Assembly: GCF_000744705.1 (NCBI RefSeq)
Contig: NZ_JQML01000001.1
Location: forward strand, 5,404,017-5,468,016
Reading direction: 5' to 3'
From: Streptacidiphilus albus JL83
GTDB taxonomy: Bacteria > Actinomycetota > Actinomycetes > Streptomycetales > Streptomycetaceae
Length of the DNA stretch: 64,000 nucleotides
The notes under the pieces are model-generated. The model made no database searches. It worked only from the letters and a program-made list of their open reading frames with translations, and had not been told where the DNA came from. Of the stretch, positions 9,399 to 17,519 are shown piece after piece; the first letter of the stretch is position 1; the number at the start of each line of letters is the position of its first letter. A program made the translations under genes and the position numbers.

Positions 9399-9406
9399 TC
9401 GATCAT
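9399..9406. repeat. Right 8-bp target-site duplication of the IS4 element
   Basis: TCGATCAT, the second copy. One copy restores the uninterrupted IS5 transposase codons for Met-Ile-Asp. Confidence 0.85.
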
Positions 9407-9629
9407 CTGCCGGTGGCAGTAGCCCTCCGGCTGTCCGCCCCGGCCCTCCAGCCATGGCGGCACCGGCATGGCGTCGCGCACCACCGCCCACTCCGCGTCG
9501 GTCATGTCGGAGGGATACCTCGGCCTCCTGTGCGGATGATCCCCGGCGTTCCCGAACCGGTGCGCGAGGCAATCACACGTTGGAGCAGCCGAGTTGGACT
9601 TCGCCAGCGTGGAATCGGCAGACTGCAGC

Positions 9630-9689
9630 ACAGGGCCTCCTGTGTGCTCGAAGGGCGTCAACAACCCTGAGCTGCGCAGGAGGCCCTGT
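9630..9689. repeat. 13-bp inverted repeat between the IS5 remnant and the SUKH gene
   Basis: ACAGGGCCTCCTG (9630-9642) is repeated inverted as CAGGAGGCCCTGT (9677-9689) with a 34-nt spacer. It could be a terminator, an attenuator or the end of an old insertion sequence. Confidence 0.5.
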
Positions 9690-9743
9690 CTTTATGCACA
9701 CCACGGCAAAGGATCAGCCGACCGAGTGCAGCCACTCGAACCC

Positions 9744-10226
9744 ATGCTCACCATGATCGATAGAGCAACGGCTTCTAAGCTCTCGATCATGTGGAGACAG
9801 GCAGCGCTGGAGATCTTTCCTGAGGCAGGGCTTCGAGAGCCGGTTCGGGCATCCGAACTCGCCGAAGCCGAGAGGCGACTGCGACGAACTCTGCCAACGG
9901 AGCTCAAGCAGTTGCTTCTGGAGAGCAACGGGGTGATCGGCCAGACCAGCGTGGACACGGTCTGGCCCGTCGACCAGATCGTCGAGCGGAACCTTCTCTT
10001 TTGGTCCGACGAGTCCTTCGCTCAGCTGTATATGTCGTTCGATGCTCTTCTGTTCTTCGGGGACAACGGAGGCGGTGATCAGTTCGCCTTCGTGCAGAAG
10101 CCCCACCGGCCAGACGTCTTCGTCTGGGAGCACGAAAGCGACAGCCGCAGGTGGGTGGCCAACAACCTTCGGGACTATCTCGGCCGCTCGCTGCGCGTCG
10201 GCGGAGACGACTGGTATCAGCTGTAA
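9744..10226 (+). CDS. SMI1/KNR4 (SUKH) family protein
   Basis: The 160-residue protein carries the SUKH-fold signature: the N-terminal helix with ELAEAERRLRRTLPTELKQL LLESNG (residues 40-66), then WPVDQIVERNLLF, and the glycine-rich LLFFGDNGGGDQFAF near residue 112, ending with the aromatic RRWVANNLRDYL. SUKH proteins are commonly immunity proteins for polymorphic toxins, but also occur alone. No toxin gene is adjacent. ATG at 9744 or 9753 could be the start. Base composition is visibly lower in GC than the flanking genes, consistent with transfer together with the surrounding mobile debris. Confidence 0.85.
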   Translation: MLTMIDRATASKLSIMWRQAALEIFPEAGLREPVRASELAEAERRLRRTLPTELKQLLLESNGVIGQTSVDTVWPVDQIVERNLLFWSDESFAQLYMSFDALLFFGDNGGGDQFAFVQKPHRPDVFVWEHESDSRRWVANNLRDYLGRSLRVGGDDWYQL

Positions 10227-10251
10227 ACCCTCGCTGAGCTGCATGGATGGG

Positions 10252-10524
10252 TCAACTTTCTGATATCGGATGACGCTGGGAGGGTGGGTCGCCGAGCAGG
10301 GGCATGCCGAGGTCGACCAGGCCGGGCCGCCCGTCGGGCCTGGCTCGTTTGAGGCTGCTGAGTTTGGCGAGCGCAGCGTCCATGCTCACTTGGAGGCCCT
10401 CGACTTCGCCGAGCCAGCCGTTGCTGCGGGCTTCGAAGATCCGGTCGCGCAGGTTCTGGATGATCTCGATGAGTCGGGGCCGCTGGCGCGGGTCCAGTTG
10501 CAGGACGGGGCAGCGGATGCAGGC
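10252..10524 (-). pseudogene. C-terminal fragment of a Streptomyces recombinase/integrase-like protein
   Basis: The minus strand from 10524 reads CIRCPVLQLDPRQRPRLIEI, later NGWLGEVEGLQVSMDAALAK, and ends VDLGMPLLGDPPSQRHPISES before a stop at 10252-10254. The CxxCP motif followed by NGWLGE and VDLG(M/I)P is characteristic of the tail of large actinomycete site-specific recombinases associated with integrative elements. An in-frame stop (10525-10527) precedes the fragment, and no start or catalytic domain is present, so it is a dead remnant. The plus-strand open frame over the same bases is a shadow. Confidence 0.6.
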
Positions 10525-10604
10525 TTATCCGGACTACGGGCTGGCCGCGTAGGTCGGTCTCCGAAGTTCGACCTGCAGTCGAACGAGATTGCTACTGTCT
10601 GGTC

Positions 10605-10937
10605 GTGACCTTGACTGACCTTCGAAGTGGCTTTCGTGACGATGATCAGCGGCGACGCGTCCAGGATGTCATCCATGATCGCCTTGCAGACGACCGCGAA
10701 CCGCAGGAGTGTCGCTACCTCATGCGGTTCTGGTGGCAGCTAGTCATGTCGTATACAGAAGTGTCGATGGACGACCTCGTCCTGAACGTCGGCGAGTCGA
10801 AGCTGGACGTCATCGAGAAGCTGATCGGGGCCATCAGGTCATCCCACGACGCGATCGATGCATGGATTGAGGCGACGCAGCAGGCCTTCCCCATGATTCA
10901 AGACCGCGGCTGGACGGCCTTGGGGAACGACGGATAG
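10605..10937 (+). CDS. Hypothetical protein, 110 residues
   Basis: A GTG start gives a small, acidic, largely helical-looking protein (MTLTDLRSGFRDDDQRRRVQ, then MRFWWQLVMSYTEVSMDDLV). I do not recognise the family. Codon usage shows clear third-position G/C bias, which supports coding. Overall GC is lower than the core genes, as for its SUKH neighbour. It lies just beyond the recombinase fragment, in the same accessory island. Confidence 0.45.
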   Translation: MTLTDLRSGFRDDDQRRRVQDVIHDRLADDREPQECRYLMRFWWQLVMSYTEVSMDDLVLNVGESKLDVIEKLIGAIRSSHDAIDAWIEATQQAFPMIQDRGWTALGNDG

Positions 10938-11379
10938 CCAGTTTGGCTAGCTCGTAGGAGTCGTTCGCGGCTGTGACTGGGCAATGACGGGGATCCCGAA
11001 GTCGGTGACGCTGCCGCCTGTACGTTGCAGGCTGTGGTCAAGAGTGTCAATCCCCTGGTTTTTCTGAATATAGACAGACGTGTGCATTCACTTTCCCTGA
11101 CGCGCCGAGCGCACAGTCGCACGGCCGCCGACCCGAAAAGCTGCTGGTCATCAAGCTGCAGATGGGGTTCACTACCGCGAGCCCAATCGCACTGGTCCCG
11201 TTGGAACGGCGGAGGTTGCATGACGCTTCGTGTCAGATTTGTGTCTTCTGTCACAGGTTGGCGGTCTTGACGGATCATCCGTTTCAGATGGAGTCTTTGG
11301 TCTCGAGTGAACAACTCGTACGCATGAGAACAGTGGTACAGATCATTCCATTTTCTGGTCGGTGATCCGTGGGGGGACC
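10938..11379. other. Intergenic stretch upstream of the cysteine-rich precursor gene
   Basis: These 442 bp hold no convincing gene on either strand; open frames here lack codon bias. A possible -35 hexamer TTGACG occurs at 11267-11272, but no good -10 follows. The stretch presumably carries the promoter of the 11380 gene. Confidence 0.4.
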
Positions 11380-12306
11380 ATGTTTGCTATCGCGTTCGAC
11401 TCGACCTGTCCGGCTTGCTCCCAGGTGGGAAAGGCTGTCACAAGCCTCGGAGTCCCCGGCCTGACGGTCATGGCGTTGAACGACCATCGGCTGACGACCT
11501 GGTCGGGGTCGTCGGGTCGTACAACAGACGCTGCTCCCGCCTTGGTCGAGATCCACGACGGCGCGGTGGTGCAGGTCTGGCAGGGCTGGTCCATGCGTGT
11601 CCGTCTGGCCCGCGTGCTGGGACCGCGCCGCGCCCGCGCCGTCCTCGTATTGCTCGCCAGCGAGGCCCGGGCACGGGTCGCCCGTCGCGCCGAGGCGAAA
11701 GGCCGGCCCATGGGCCGACGAACCCTTCTGGGAGGCGCTGCAGCAATTGGCGCCGGTACCGCCCTCGCCACCGCGGCGCCTACCGCGTTCGCCGCCGAGC
11801 GCCCGGCCGGCGGACTGGTTCCCGCTACCCCGGGCATCCGCGGTCAGGCCCTGGCCACCACAGTTGCCGAAGAGGCGGTGACAAAGTGGGGTGCCGTGGG
11901 AACGGCCCACGTCTTCACCACGCGGGACGCCGCCGGGGACGACTTCATCCTGCTCTTCCACCAGGGAACGGGAGCGATGACGGTCTACCAGCAGACGGCC
12001 TCCGGTCCGGAGGGAGCGGTGACCGTGACCGTCGACGTGCAGAAACAGGCACTTCTCTACCATCTGCCGACCGGGGAGGAGCTCGCCGAGCTCACAGTCG
12101 CCGACGGCAGGGTCGTGGTGAAGCCGGCGTCAGCCAGCGACTTCGCCTACTGCTTCGCGGCCTGCCTGGGCGGCAACGTCGACGAGGGCTGCGTCGTCAA
12201 CTGCGCCACCTGCGCGTTGGGAGGGCTCTCGTCCTTGGTCGACTGCGGGCTCTGCGCCTACTGCGCCGGCCCCAAAGCGGTCGGCTGCGCAAGGAAATGC
12301 ATCTAG
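11380..12306 (+). CDS. Fulvocin C-related / halocin C8-like cysteine-rich putative bacteriocin precursor
   Basis: Three parts are visible in about 308 residues. Residues 1-105 look thioredoxin-like with a CPAC motif (FDSTCPACSQVG), a layout I recall from proteins annotated as fulvocin C-related. Residues 111-140 form an internal twin-arginine-like signal: MGRRTLLGGAAAIGAG followed by an Ala-rich stretch to AFAAE. The C-terminal ~55 residues hold ten Cys with spacing C-x3-C-x8-C-x3-C-x2-C-x10-C-x2-C-x2-C-x7-C-x3-C, ending KCI. Halocin C8 also has ten Cys in its mature part. ATG 11380 is chosen over GTG 11362 because GGGGGG lies 4 bp before it. An internal start at ATG 11710 would give a classical Tat-exported preprotein. 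The activity is inferred. Confidence 0.7.
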   Translation: MFAIAFDSTCPACSQVGKAVTSLGVPGLTVMALNDHRLTTWSGSSGRTTDAAPALVEIHDGAVVQVWQGWSMRVRLARVLGPRRARAVLVLLASEARARVARRAEAKGRPMGRRTLLGGAAAIGAGTALATAAPTAFAAERPAGGLVPATPGIRGQALATTVAEEAVTKWGAVGTAHVFTTRDAAGDDFILLFHQGTGAMTVYQQTASGPEGAVTVTVDVQKQALLYHLPTGEELAELTVADGRVVVKPASASDFAYCFAACLGGNVDEGCVVNCATCALGGLSSLVDCGLCAYCAGPKAVGCARKCI

Positions 12307-12342
12307 CGTTGTGTGAGCAGGACAGCTCCCAGGAGGTCGGCC

Positions 12343-13152
12343 ATGGTTGGGCAGGATTCGGAACGCGGTCAGCGGGTCGTGCTGATCCACGACTTCCTGG
12401 GCGAGGCCGCCTGGGGCGGCCTCGCCGACGAGGTGAGCGCCTTCGCCGAGGTCACCGTCTTGGAGGTGCCGCCGGTCCGCTCGCTCAACGCGAACGCGTG
12501 GGCGCGGGCGGCGCACCGGCGACTGGAAGAGTTCCTCGCGACAACCGAAGTTCCGGTCGACCTGGTCGTCGGCACGGGGAATGCGGCGGGATCAGCAGCA
12601 GAAGCGGCAGCAGCGGGGCAGGCCCGCCACGCCCTGCTCGTCAACCCGGACCTCAGCCAACTGGTCGCCCGGGACCCGCAGGTGCGGCTGCCGGCGATTC
12701 CGGACAGCATCGCCGACATGCTCGAGGAGTTGGCCCCGTACATCACCGCGCTGGTCGAGCAGGGCACCTTGCCGCGGGAAGGGATCGAGATCATGGCCAG
12801 GCACGCCTTGGGCGACATGGACACGATCCCCGCAGAACTGCGCGCCACCCTGCGGGAACTGGCCGTGGACAAGTTCTCCGCCTGCTTCCCCAGCAACCCG
12901 GCCGGCTGGACCGCCCAACCGGACCCGCGAGGCCCCAACGACTGGCTGCACCACTTCGCAGCCTCCCCGCAACGCTGCACCCTGTGGACGGTCCCCAAAC
13001 TGGGCCTCGGAGAGGAAACAGTCAAAGCACTCCACCGTGCCGTCCCCGACGCCGACGCCCACGTGATCGCGATGACAACAGACACACCCTGGCTCGAAGC
13101 CCCACGGGCGTTCGCCGAAGGAATCCGCCAACTCATCACCGCACGCGCGTAG
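12343..13152 (+). CDS. Alpha/beta-hydrolase-like protein coupled to the bacteriocin-like gene
   Basis: The 269-residue protein starts at an ATG with a strong AGGAGG site 6 bp upstream, 36 bp after the precursor gene. The N-terminal strand VVLIHDFLGEAAWGGLADEV and the pattern LVVGTGNAAGSAAEAAAAGQ (where a nucleophile elbow G-x-S-x-G would lie) resemble the alpha/beta-hydrolase fold. The elbow is GTGNA, so the catalytic Ser is not evident, and a His near WLEAPRAFAEGIRQLI is also absent. It may be a degenerate hydrolase. Tight spacing suggests co-expression with the precursor, perhaps for immunity or maturation; this is inference. Confidence 0.6.
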   Translation: MVGQDSERGQRVVLIHDFLGEAAWGGLADEVSAFAEVTVLEVPPVRSLNANAWARAAHRRLEEFLATTEVPVDLVVGTGNAAGSAAEAAAAGQARHALLVNPDLSQLVARDPQVRLPAIPDSIADMLEELAPYITALVEQGTLPREGIEIMARHALGDMDTIPAELRATLRELAVDKFSACFPSNPAGWTAQPDPRGPNDWLHHFAASPQRCTLWTVPKLGLGEETVKALHRAVPDADAHVIAMTTDTPWLEAPRAFAEGIRQLITARA

Positions 13153-13406
13153 GACCATCGTGGCAGGGCGGCCCGGGAACCGCAGACGCCGGGTGCACGG
13201 CTTTGTCCGCGCCCTGCGCCCGGCCGGTTGATCCGCCCCGGGTTTGATGGAGACATCGAAGGGTCAGGATGTCGGACAGCCATCCGGCGGACCGGCCGAT
13301 CAGGCCCTGGAACGTGTCGGAGTCGGTGACGGTGCTGGTTGCCACCGGGGAGCTCCCTCGGTGGGGTCGCTGCGGGACAGCGGCCGGTTGGCGGGTGTCG
13401 GTTCGG

Positions 13407-13835
13407 TCAGCTGCTGGTGAGCCGGCGTCGGGCGTCGGCCAGGATCGTGGCGTGGTCGAACGCGAGGTCCTCGCCGGGGGAGTCGATCGGCGCCCAGCGC
13501 ACGGCCGCGGCATCGTCCCCGGCGATGGCGGTGGTGCCGGCGGGCACCACCGCCAGGTAGGCCGCGCTGATGTACCGGCCCCGGGGGTCGCAGTCGGGGT
13601 CGTCGTAGATGCCCAGCAGGGTCAGTGCCCCGGGGTCGACTCGGACGCCGGTCTCTTCGAAGAGCTCGCGGGAGGCGGCGCCGCGGGAGGTTTCCCCCAC
13701 GTCAACGTGGCCGCCCGGGGAAGCGAGCGGGTTCGCCGATTTCTGGGCGGGGAGTCGCAGGAACTCACGCGTCAGTGGTCCGTCGACGGCTTTCAGTATG
13801 CCGGGTTCGCGGTCAACCGGGACTGGAGGGCGACG
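13407..13835 (-). pseudogene. Nudix hydrolase, apparently truncated at the N-terminus
   Basis: The minus strand contains a complete Nudix box: GGHVDVGETSRGAASRELFE followed by ETG (G-x5-E-x7-REL-x-EE-x-G). Native-looking sequence extends upstream (REPGILKAVDGPLTREFLRL, then PAQKSANPLASPGGH) to about 13835, where an in-frame TGA occurs without any ATG, GTG or TTG start before the box. The only good start codon, a GTG inside the box, would destroy the fold. The gene has probably lost its 5' end, or uses an unusual start. The substrate is unknown. Confidence 0.6.
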
Positions 13836-13951
13836 GTTGAAGGGGAGTCACATTCGGCTTCACCAAAGCGCGGTGACGGGTGCGCCCCACGGGCTGCCGG
13901 GGTCGAGGTGGCGAAGCAGGCTGAATCGTGGGCGCGGCTAGGGTTGCGGAC

Positions 13952-14317
13952 ATGGCTGTCATGGATGTCCGCAACGATTCCAAGGGTTGGCTCGTCATGT
14001 GGCTTGAGCCGCTGGGTGAGGATCGATGGCTCAGGCCGGACGAGACGTTCCGGGTTCGATCCGACTACAACGGCGATGAGCTGGCCTTCTCCATAACCTT
14101 CTGGGTGGATGACAACGACCGGTCGGCGGGGATCGAGAACGTCGCCGTCTGGATCGAGAACGGTGACTGCTACGCGGAAGTCGTCGACCGGGCGGGCAAC
14201 CTCATCGAGTGCGGCCACCAGAGACCTGCGGAAGTCGACAGGCGATGGCAGGCCGCGCTCGAAGAGGCGCAAAAGCGCGCGGCAGAGCGGAGAGCGGGTG
14301 GAGAGACGGTCGGATGA
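13952..14317 (+). CDS. Conserved hypothetical protein, 121 residues
   Basis: From ATG 13952 the protein reads MAVMDVRNDSKGWLVMWLEP, then FRVRSDYNGDELAFSITFWV and GIENVAVWIENGDCYAEVVD, an all-beta-looking acidic domain. The C-terminal helix is charged (RRWQAALEEAQKRAAERRA). I recall close relatives as uncharacterised streptomycete proteins but know no function. Strong codon bias supports it. It stands alone between two broken genes. Confidence 0.6.
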   Translation: MAVMDVRNDSKGWLVMWLEPLGEDRWLRPDETFRVRSDYNGDELAFSITFWVDDNDRSAGIENVAVWIENGDCYAEVVDRAGNLIECGHQRPAEVDRRWQAALEEAQKRAAERRAGGETVG

Positions 14318-14411
14318 CTGGGCGGTGTCCTGGCGATCAAGAGCGCTGGGGCCAGGTGCAGCCGGGCGTGGCGACGAACACGATCGCTGCCGCTACCGCT
14401 CGAACGGCGCT

Positions 14412-14965
14412 TTAACGCGCCGGCCCGATCCCCTCCGGCAGGACGGCGACCACGAAGGCGACGGCCTCCTCCGGCGTCTCGAAGCGCGCGAGCAACTCGC
14501 TCCGGTTCCGTACCCCGTAGCATCCCTCGTCGTGCGGCCAGATCATGTACCCGACCCGTGTCGTGTTGTATCGCGCCGTGGTACTGGTGGAGAACCAGAG
14601 GTTGTGGTGGCTGGTCACCGGCATCAGTTGGCGGAGCACTGGCTGGGCGTACGCGGCCGCCAACAGCGCATGCACGCGCTGGAACCGGTTCATCGGCGGC
14701 ATGTGGATGCGGTCGAGCTTGAGGCACCACGCCAGCTCGACAGCACCGAGCGGCTCCCGCTCGTGCGCGAGGGCCCAAGGGCGGAACTCGATGCACTGGG
14801 CCTGCTCCTTGGTCTCCTTGAGCCCCGCTCCGCCGGTCCAGGCCACAGCCGCCCTGACCACCTCAGCTGGATCGGCGGTCCACCCGCAGGCCAGGCGCTG
14901 GCTGCTGCTCTGGAGGTACACCCAGAAGGTCCGACAATGCTCGCCGGCCGGATGCACCCTCACCC
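14412..14965 (-). pseudogene. DUF6193-family protein, N-terminally truncated
   Basis: The minus strand encodes GEHCRTFWVYLQSSSQRLAC, GWTADPAEVVRAAVAWTGGA, FRPWALAHEREPLGAVELAW and LDRIHMPPMNRFQRVHALLA, ending LPEGIGPAR. This matches the C-terminal ~185 residues of what I recall as DUF6193 family natural-product-biosynthesis proteins in streptomycetes. The family is longer, and the sequence switches near 14965 to the tail of a different, plus-strand gene. An open frame to 15002 adds unrelated residues. It is probably inactive. Confidence 0.6.
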
Positions 14966-15312
14966 TGGACCCCGACAACAGCTTCCTGCAACTACAGGTC
15001 ACCGAACCGGGCGACGCGGAACAGGCCGCCGACGAGCTGCACGAACTCGTTCAGACCTACGGCCTGCCGTTCGCCCGGCAACACGCGAGCACAGACACCC
15101 TGCTGACCACCCTTCGGGCAGGCGGCAACGTGCCCAACCCCGACCGGAGCAGGTTTCTCATCCCCGCCCTGCACTTCCTGCGCGGGGACACGAACGAGAC
15201 CCGCTCAGACCTCGCACAAGGACTCGCTCACTACGGGCAGAACACGAGCATGGCGGTCGTCGCCGAGTACCACCGATTCGCAAACGCCCTGACCACACGC
15301 CTGCCGACGTGA
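14950..15312 (+). pseudogene. C-terminal fragment of an unidentified protein
   Basis: The plus strand reads LTLDPDNSFLQLQVTEPGDA, later GLPFARQHASTDTLLTTLRA and SRFLIPALHFLRGDTNETRS, and stops at 15312 (ANALTTRLPT). It has good codon bias from about 14950 only. Upstream bases in the same frame are antisense to the DUF6193 remnant. The two fragments therefore meet at a rearrangement junction near 14950-14965. I do not recognise the family. Confidence 0.45.
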
Positions 15313-15397
15313 ACCAGCGGCGGCACAACCAACCTGCCCGATGCCCCTAGCCATGATCACGAAGTGCTGCTGGAGTACTAGGCGGCTAACCTGCAGG

Positions 15398-15889
15398 TCA
15401 GGGCCACATCAGGCAGTAGAGCTGGTGGCCCGCGTCATGCAGTCGGTTGGCGAAGTCCTGCCACTCGTGCAGCATTTGGTAGATCACGAAGGCATCGCGC
15501 GGGCCGCGGCGGTCGGGGACGGTGGACCAGATGAAGGCCGCGGTGCCGAGTTCGGCCTCATCGGCCTTGCGGAGGGGTTCGACGACCGAGTGGGGGAGTT
15601 GGACGACGGCGTAGTCCGGGTGGAGGACGACCAGTTCCAGCGGTGGGACGGAGGAGAGCGGGATTCCCTCGATGCCGGTGAGCACCATCGCGCTCATCGT
15701 CTCGGGCTTGATCTTGGTGGACAGGCTGCCGCTGATCGACTCCTCCGAGCCGTCCTGGCCGAAGAGCTCACCGAGGCGGCCGAGGGTGCCCAGGTCGCCC
15801 GCGTCGAGGCCGAGGCCGTCCCGGCCGAGTGCGGTGGGTACGCGGGCGGCGGTCGCGCGGTCGGGTGCTCCGAAGTACTTGTACGTCAC
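15398..15889 (-). CDS. Conserved hypothetical protein upstream of hemL
   Basis: The 163-residue form starts at a GTG before TYKYFGAPDRATAARVP and contains VVLHPDYAVVQLPHSVVEPL, then IWSTVPDRRGPRDAFVIYQM, ending HQLYCLMWP. A longer frame to 16024 adds a Gly/Ser-rich N-terminus (MSDMRDESDGSSRAARRA and a glycine run), so the start is uncertain. No signal peptide or membrane segment is visible, and no function is known to me. It is divergent from hemL, and the ~290 bp between would hold both promoters. Confidence 0.55.
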   Translation of the reverse strand: MTYKYFGAPDRATAARVPTALGRDGLGLDAGDLGTLGRLGELFGQDGSEESISGSLSTKIKPETMSAMVLTGIEGIPLSSVPPLELVVLHPDYAVVQLPHSVVEPLRKADEAELGTAAFIWSTVPDRRGPRDAFVIYQMLHEWQDFANRLHDAGHQLYCLMWP

Positions 15890-16179
15890 CCCCACGCCGC
15901 CACCACCCCTGGTTCCACTGTTGCCCTCGCCGCTGCCGCTGCCACCGCTGCCGGCCCTGTTGCCACCGCCGGCTCTGCGCGCAGCCCGCGACGAACCGTC
16001 GGACTCATCGCGCATATCTGACACCGCTGACCATCCTTACTGGCAGTCACCCGTTTGCCAACAGTCTGCGGGCAGGCGGCTGCGCACTGCGGCCCGATCA
16101 TCGTCCCAGATGATCGGCCGGGACATGCCGAGTGACAGGCAGCTAATTTTGAATGACGCGGATTTGAGACTATGGCGGG

Positions 16180-17499
16180 GTGACCTACCCGTACGAAGCA
16201 CCCGAGTCCCAGAAGCTTTTCGAGCGCGCCTCCGCCGTGACCCCCGGCGGCGTGAACTCACCGGTCCGTGCCTTCCGCGCGGTCGGCGGAACGCCGCGGT
16301 TCATGGTGTCCGGCCAGGGCCCCTACCTCACGGACGTGGACGGTCGTGAGTATGTCGACCTGGTCTGTTCCTGGGGACCGATGATCCTCGGCCATGCCCA
16401 CCCCGACGTCATCGAGGCCGTCCAGGCCGCCGTGGTGCGCGGCACCTCCTTCGGTACGCCCGGTCAGGGCGAGGTCGAACTGGCCGAGGAAATTGTGAGC
16501 AGAGTCACTCCGGTTGAGCAGGTCCGGCTGGTGTCCTCGGGCACCGAGGCGACGATGTCGGCCATCCGCCTGGCGCGGGGCTTCACCGGACGAGCCAAGA
16601 TCGTGAAGTTCGCGGGCTGCTACCACGGACACGTCGACGCGCTGCTCGCCGCCGCCGGCTCCGGCCTCGCGACCTTCGCGCTTCCGGACACCCCCGGCGT
16701 GACCGGGGCGACCGCCGCCGACACCATCGTCCTCCCCTACAACGACCTGGAAGCGGTCCGCGCCGCCTTCGCCGCCCACCCGGGCGAGATCGCCTGCGTG
16801 ATCACCGAGGCCTCCCCGGGCAACATGGGCGTCGTCCCGCCGCTGCCCGGCTTCAACGGCGGCCTGGCCCAACTGTGCCGGGACAACGGCGCGCTGTTCA
16901 TCTCGGACGAGGTCATGACCGGCTTCCGGGTCTCCAAGGCCGGCTGGTACGGCCTGGAGGCCGCGCACGAGGGCTGGGCCCCCGACCTGCTGACCTTCGG
17001 CAAGGTCATGGGCGGCGGCTTCCCCGCCGCCGCCTTCGGCGGGCGCGCCGATGTCATGGGCCACCTCGCCCCGGCCGGTCCGGTCTACCAGGCCGGCACG
17101 CTCTCGGGTAACCCGATCGCGACCGCGGCCGGCCTCGCCCAGCTGCGCGGCTGCACCGACGAGGTGTACGCGACGGTCGACCGGGTCGCCGCCGAGGTCT
17201 CCGGCCTGGTCGACGCCGCGCTCACCAAGGAGGGCGTGGCGCACCGGGTGCAGACCGCCGGGAACATGTTCTCGGTCTTCTTCACCGACGAGGCCGTGAC
17301 CAACTACGACGAGGCGCGGGCCCAGCAGTCCTTCCGCTTCACGGCGTTCTTCCACGCCATGCTTGAGCGCGGGGTCTACCTGCCGCCGTCCGCCTTCGAG
17401 TCCTGGTTCGTCTCGGCCTCGCACGACGCGCGGGCGATCGAGCGGATCGCGGAGGCGCTGCCGGCCGCCGCGCGGGCCGCCGCCGAGGCGAGCGCCTGA
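16180..17499 (+). CDS. hemL: Glutamate-1-semialdehyde 2,1-aminomutase
   Basis: This PLP enzyme converts glutamate-1-semialdehyde to 5-aminolevulinate in the C5 pathway of heme and corrinoid synthesis. The 439 residues match the usual length. Visible signatures are the N-terminal [12 protein letters not shown], the PLP phosphate-binding [16 protein letters not shown] near residue 125, the cofactor Asp in [12 protein letters not shown], and the Schiff-base lysine in [15 protein letters not shown]. It starts at GTG. Cytochrome c assembly genes follow two genes downstream, consistent with heme supply. No anomaly was seen. Confidence 0.97.
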   Translation: MTYPYEAPESQKLFERASAVTPGGVNSPVRAFRAVGGTPRFMVSGQGPYLTDVDGREYVDLVCSWGPMILGHAHPDVIEAVQAAVVRGTSFGTPGQGEVELAEEIVSRVTPVEQVRLVSSGTEATMSAIRLARGFTGRAKIVKFAGCYHGHVDALLAAAGSGLATFALPDTPGVTGATAADTIVLPYNDLEAVRAAFAAHPGEIACVITEASPGNMGVVPPLPGFNGGLAQLCRDNGALFISDEVMTGFRVSKAGWYGLEAAHEGWAPDLLTFGKVMGGGFPAAAFGGRADVMGHLAPAGPVYQAGTLSGNPIATAAGLAQLRGCTDEVYATVDRVAAEVSGLVDAALTKEGVAHRVQTAGNMFSVFFTDEAVTNYDEARAQQSFRFTAFFHAMLERGVYLPPSAFESWFVSASHDARAIERIAEALPAAARAAAEASA

Positions 17500-17519
17500 G
17501 CGTCGAGCGGCTGAGCAGG

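Larger units (their letters stand above)
6971..9505 (-). pseudogene. IS5-family transposase gene split by an IS4-family insertion
   Basis: The C-terminal 227 residues are encoded at 6971-7654 (ITWRAMPADFPLWDRV, IDSQSVKGDATVPAASRGYD, the DDE-type motif ADGGYTG, and RRWVVERTLSW). The N-terminal piece MTDAEWAVVRDAMP to GYCHRQ lies at 9399-9505. Removing the 1744-bp insertion plus its 8-bp target duplication joins the two in frame, giving 260 residues from MTDAEW, normal for IS5-family enzymes of this type. Residues before that Met (AGDHPHRRPRYPSD) also look native, so the true start may lie upstream near 9560. Terminal repeats of this IS could not be identified. Confidence 0.85.

Noticed and set aside
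10270-10608. Plus-strand open frame of 112 residues
   Set aside because: The opposite strand encodes the recombinase tail with recognisable motifs, so this is its shadow.
11415-13247. 610-residue plus-strand open frame across the Cys-rich precursor and hydrolase-like genes
   Set aside because: It is Arg/Gly-rich, without motifs, and out of frame with two well-supported genes that have good ribosome sites.
13269-14096. Plus-strand open frame of 275 residues
   Set aside because: It runs antisense through the Nudix box and lacks a recognisable domain; only the first few codons look plausible.
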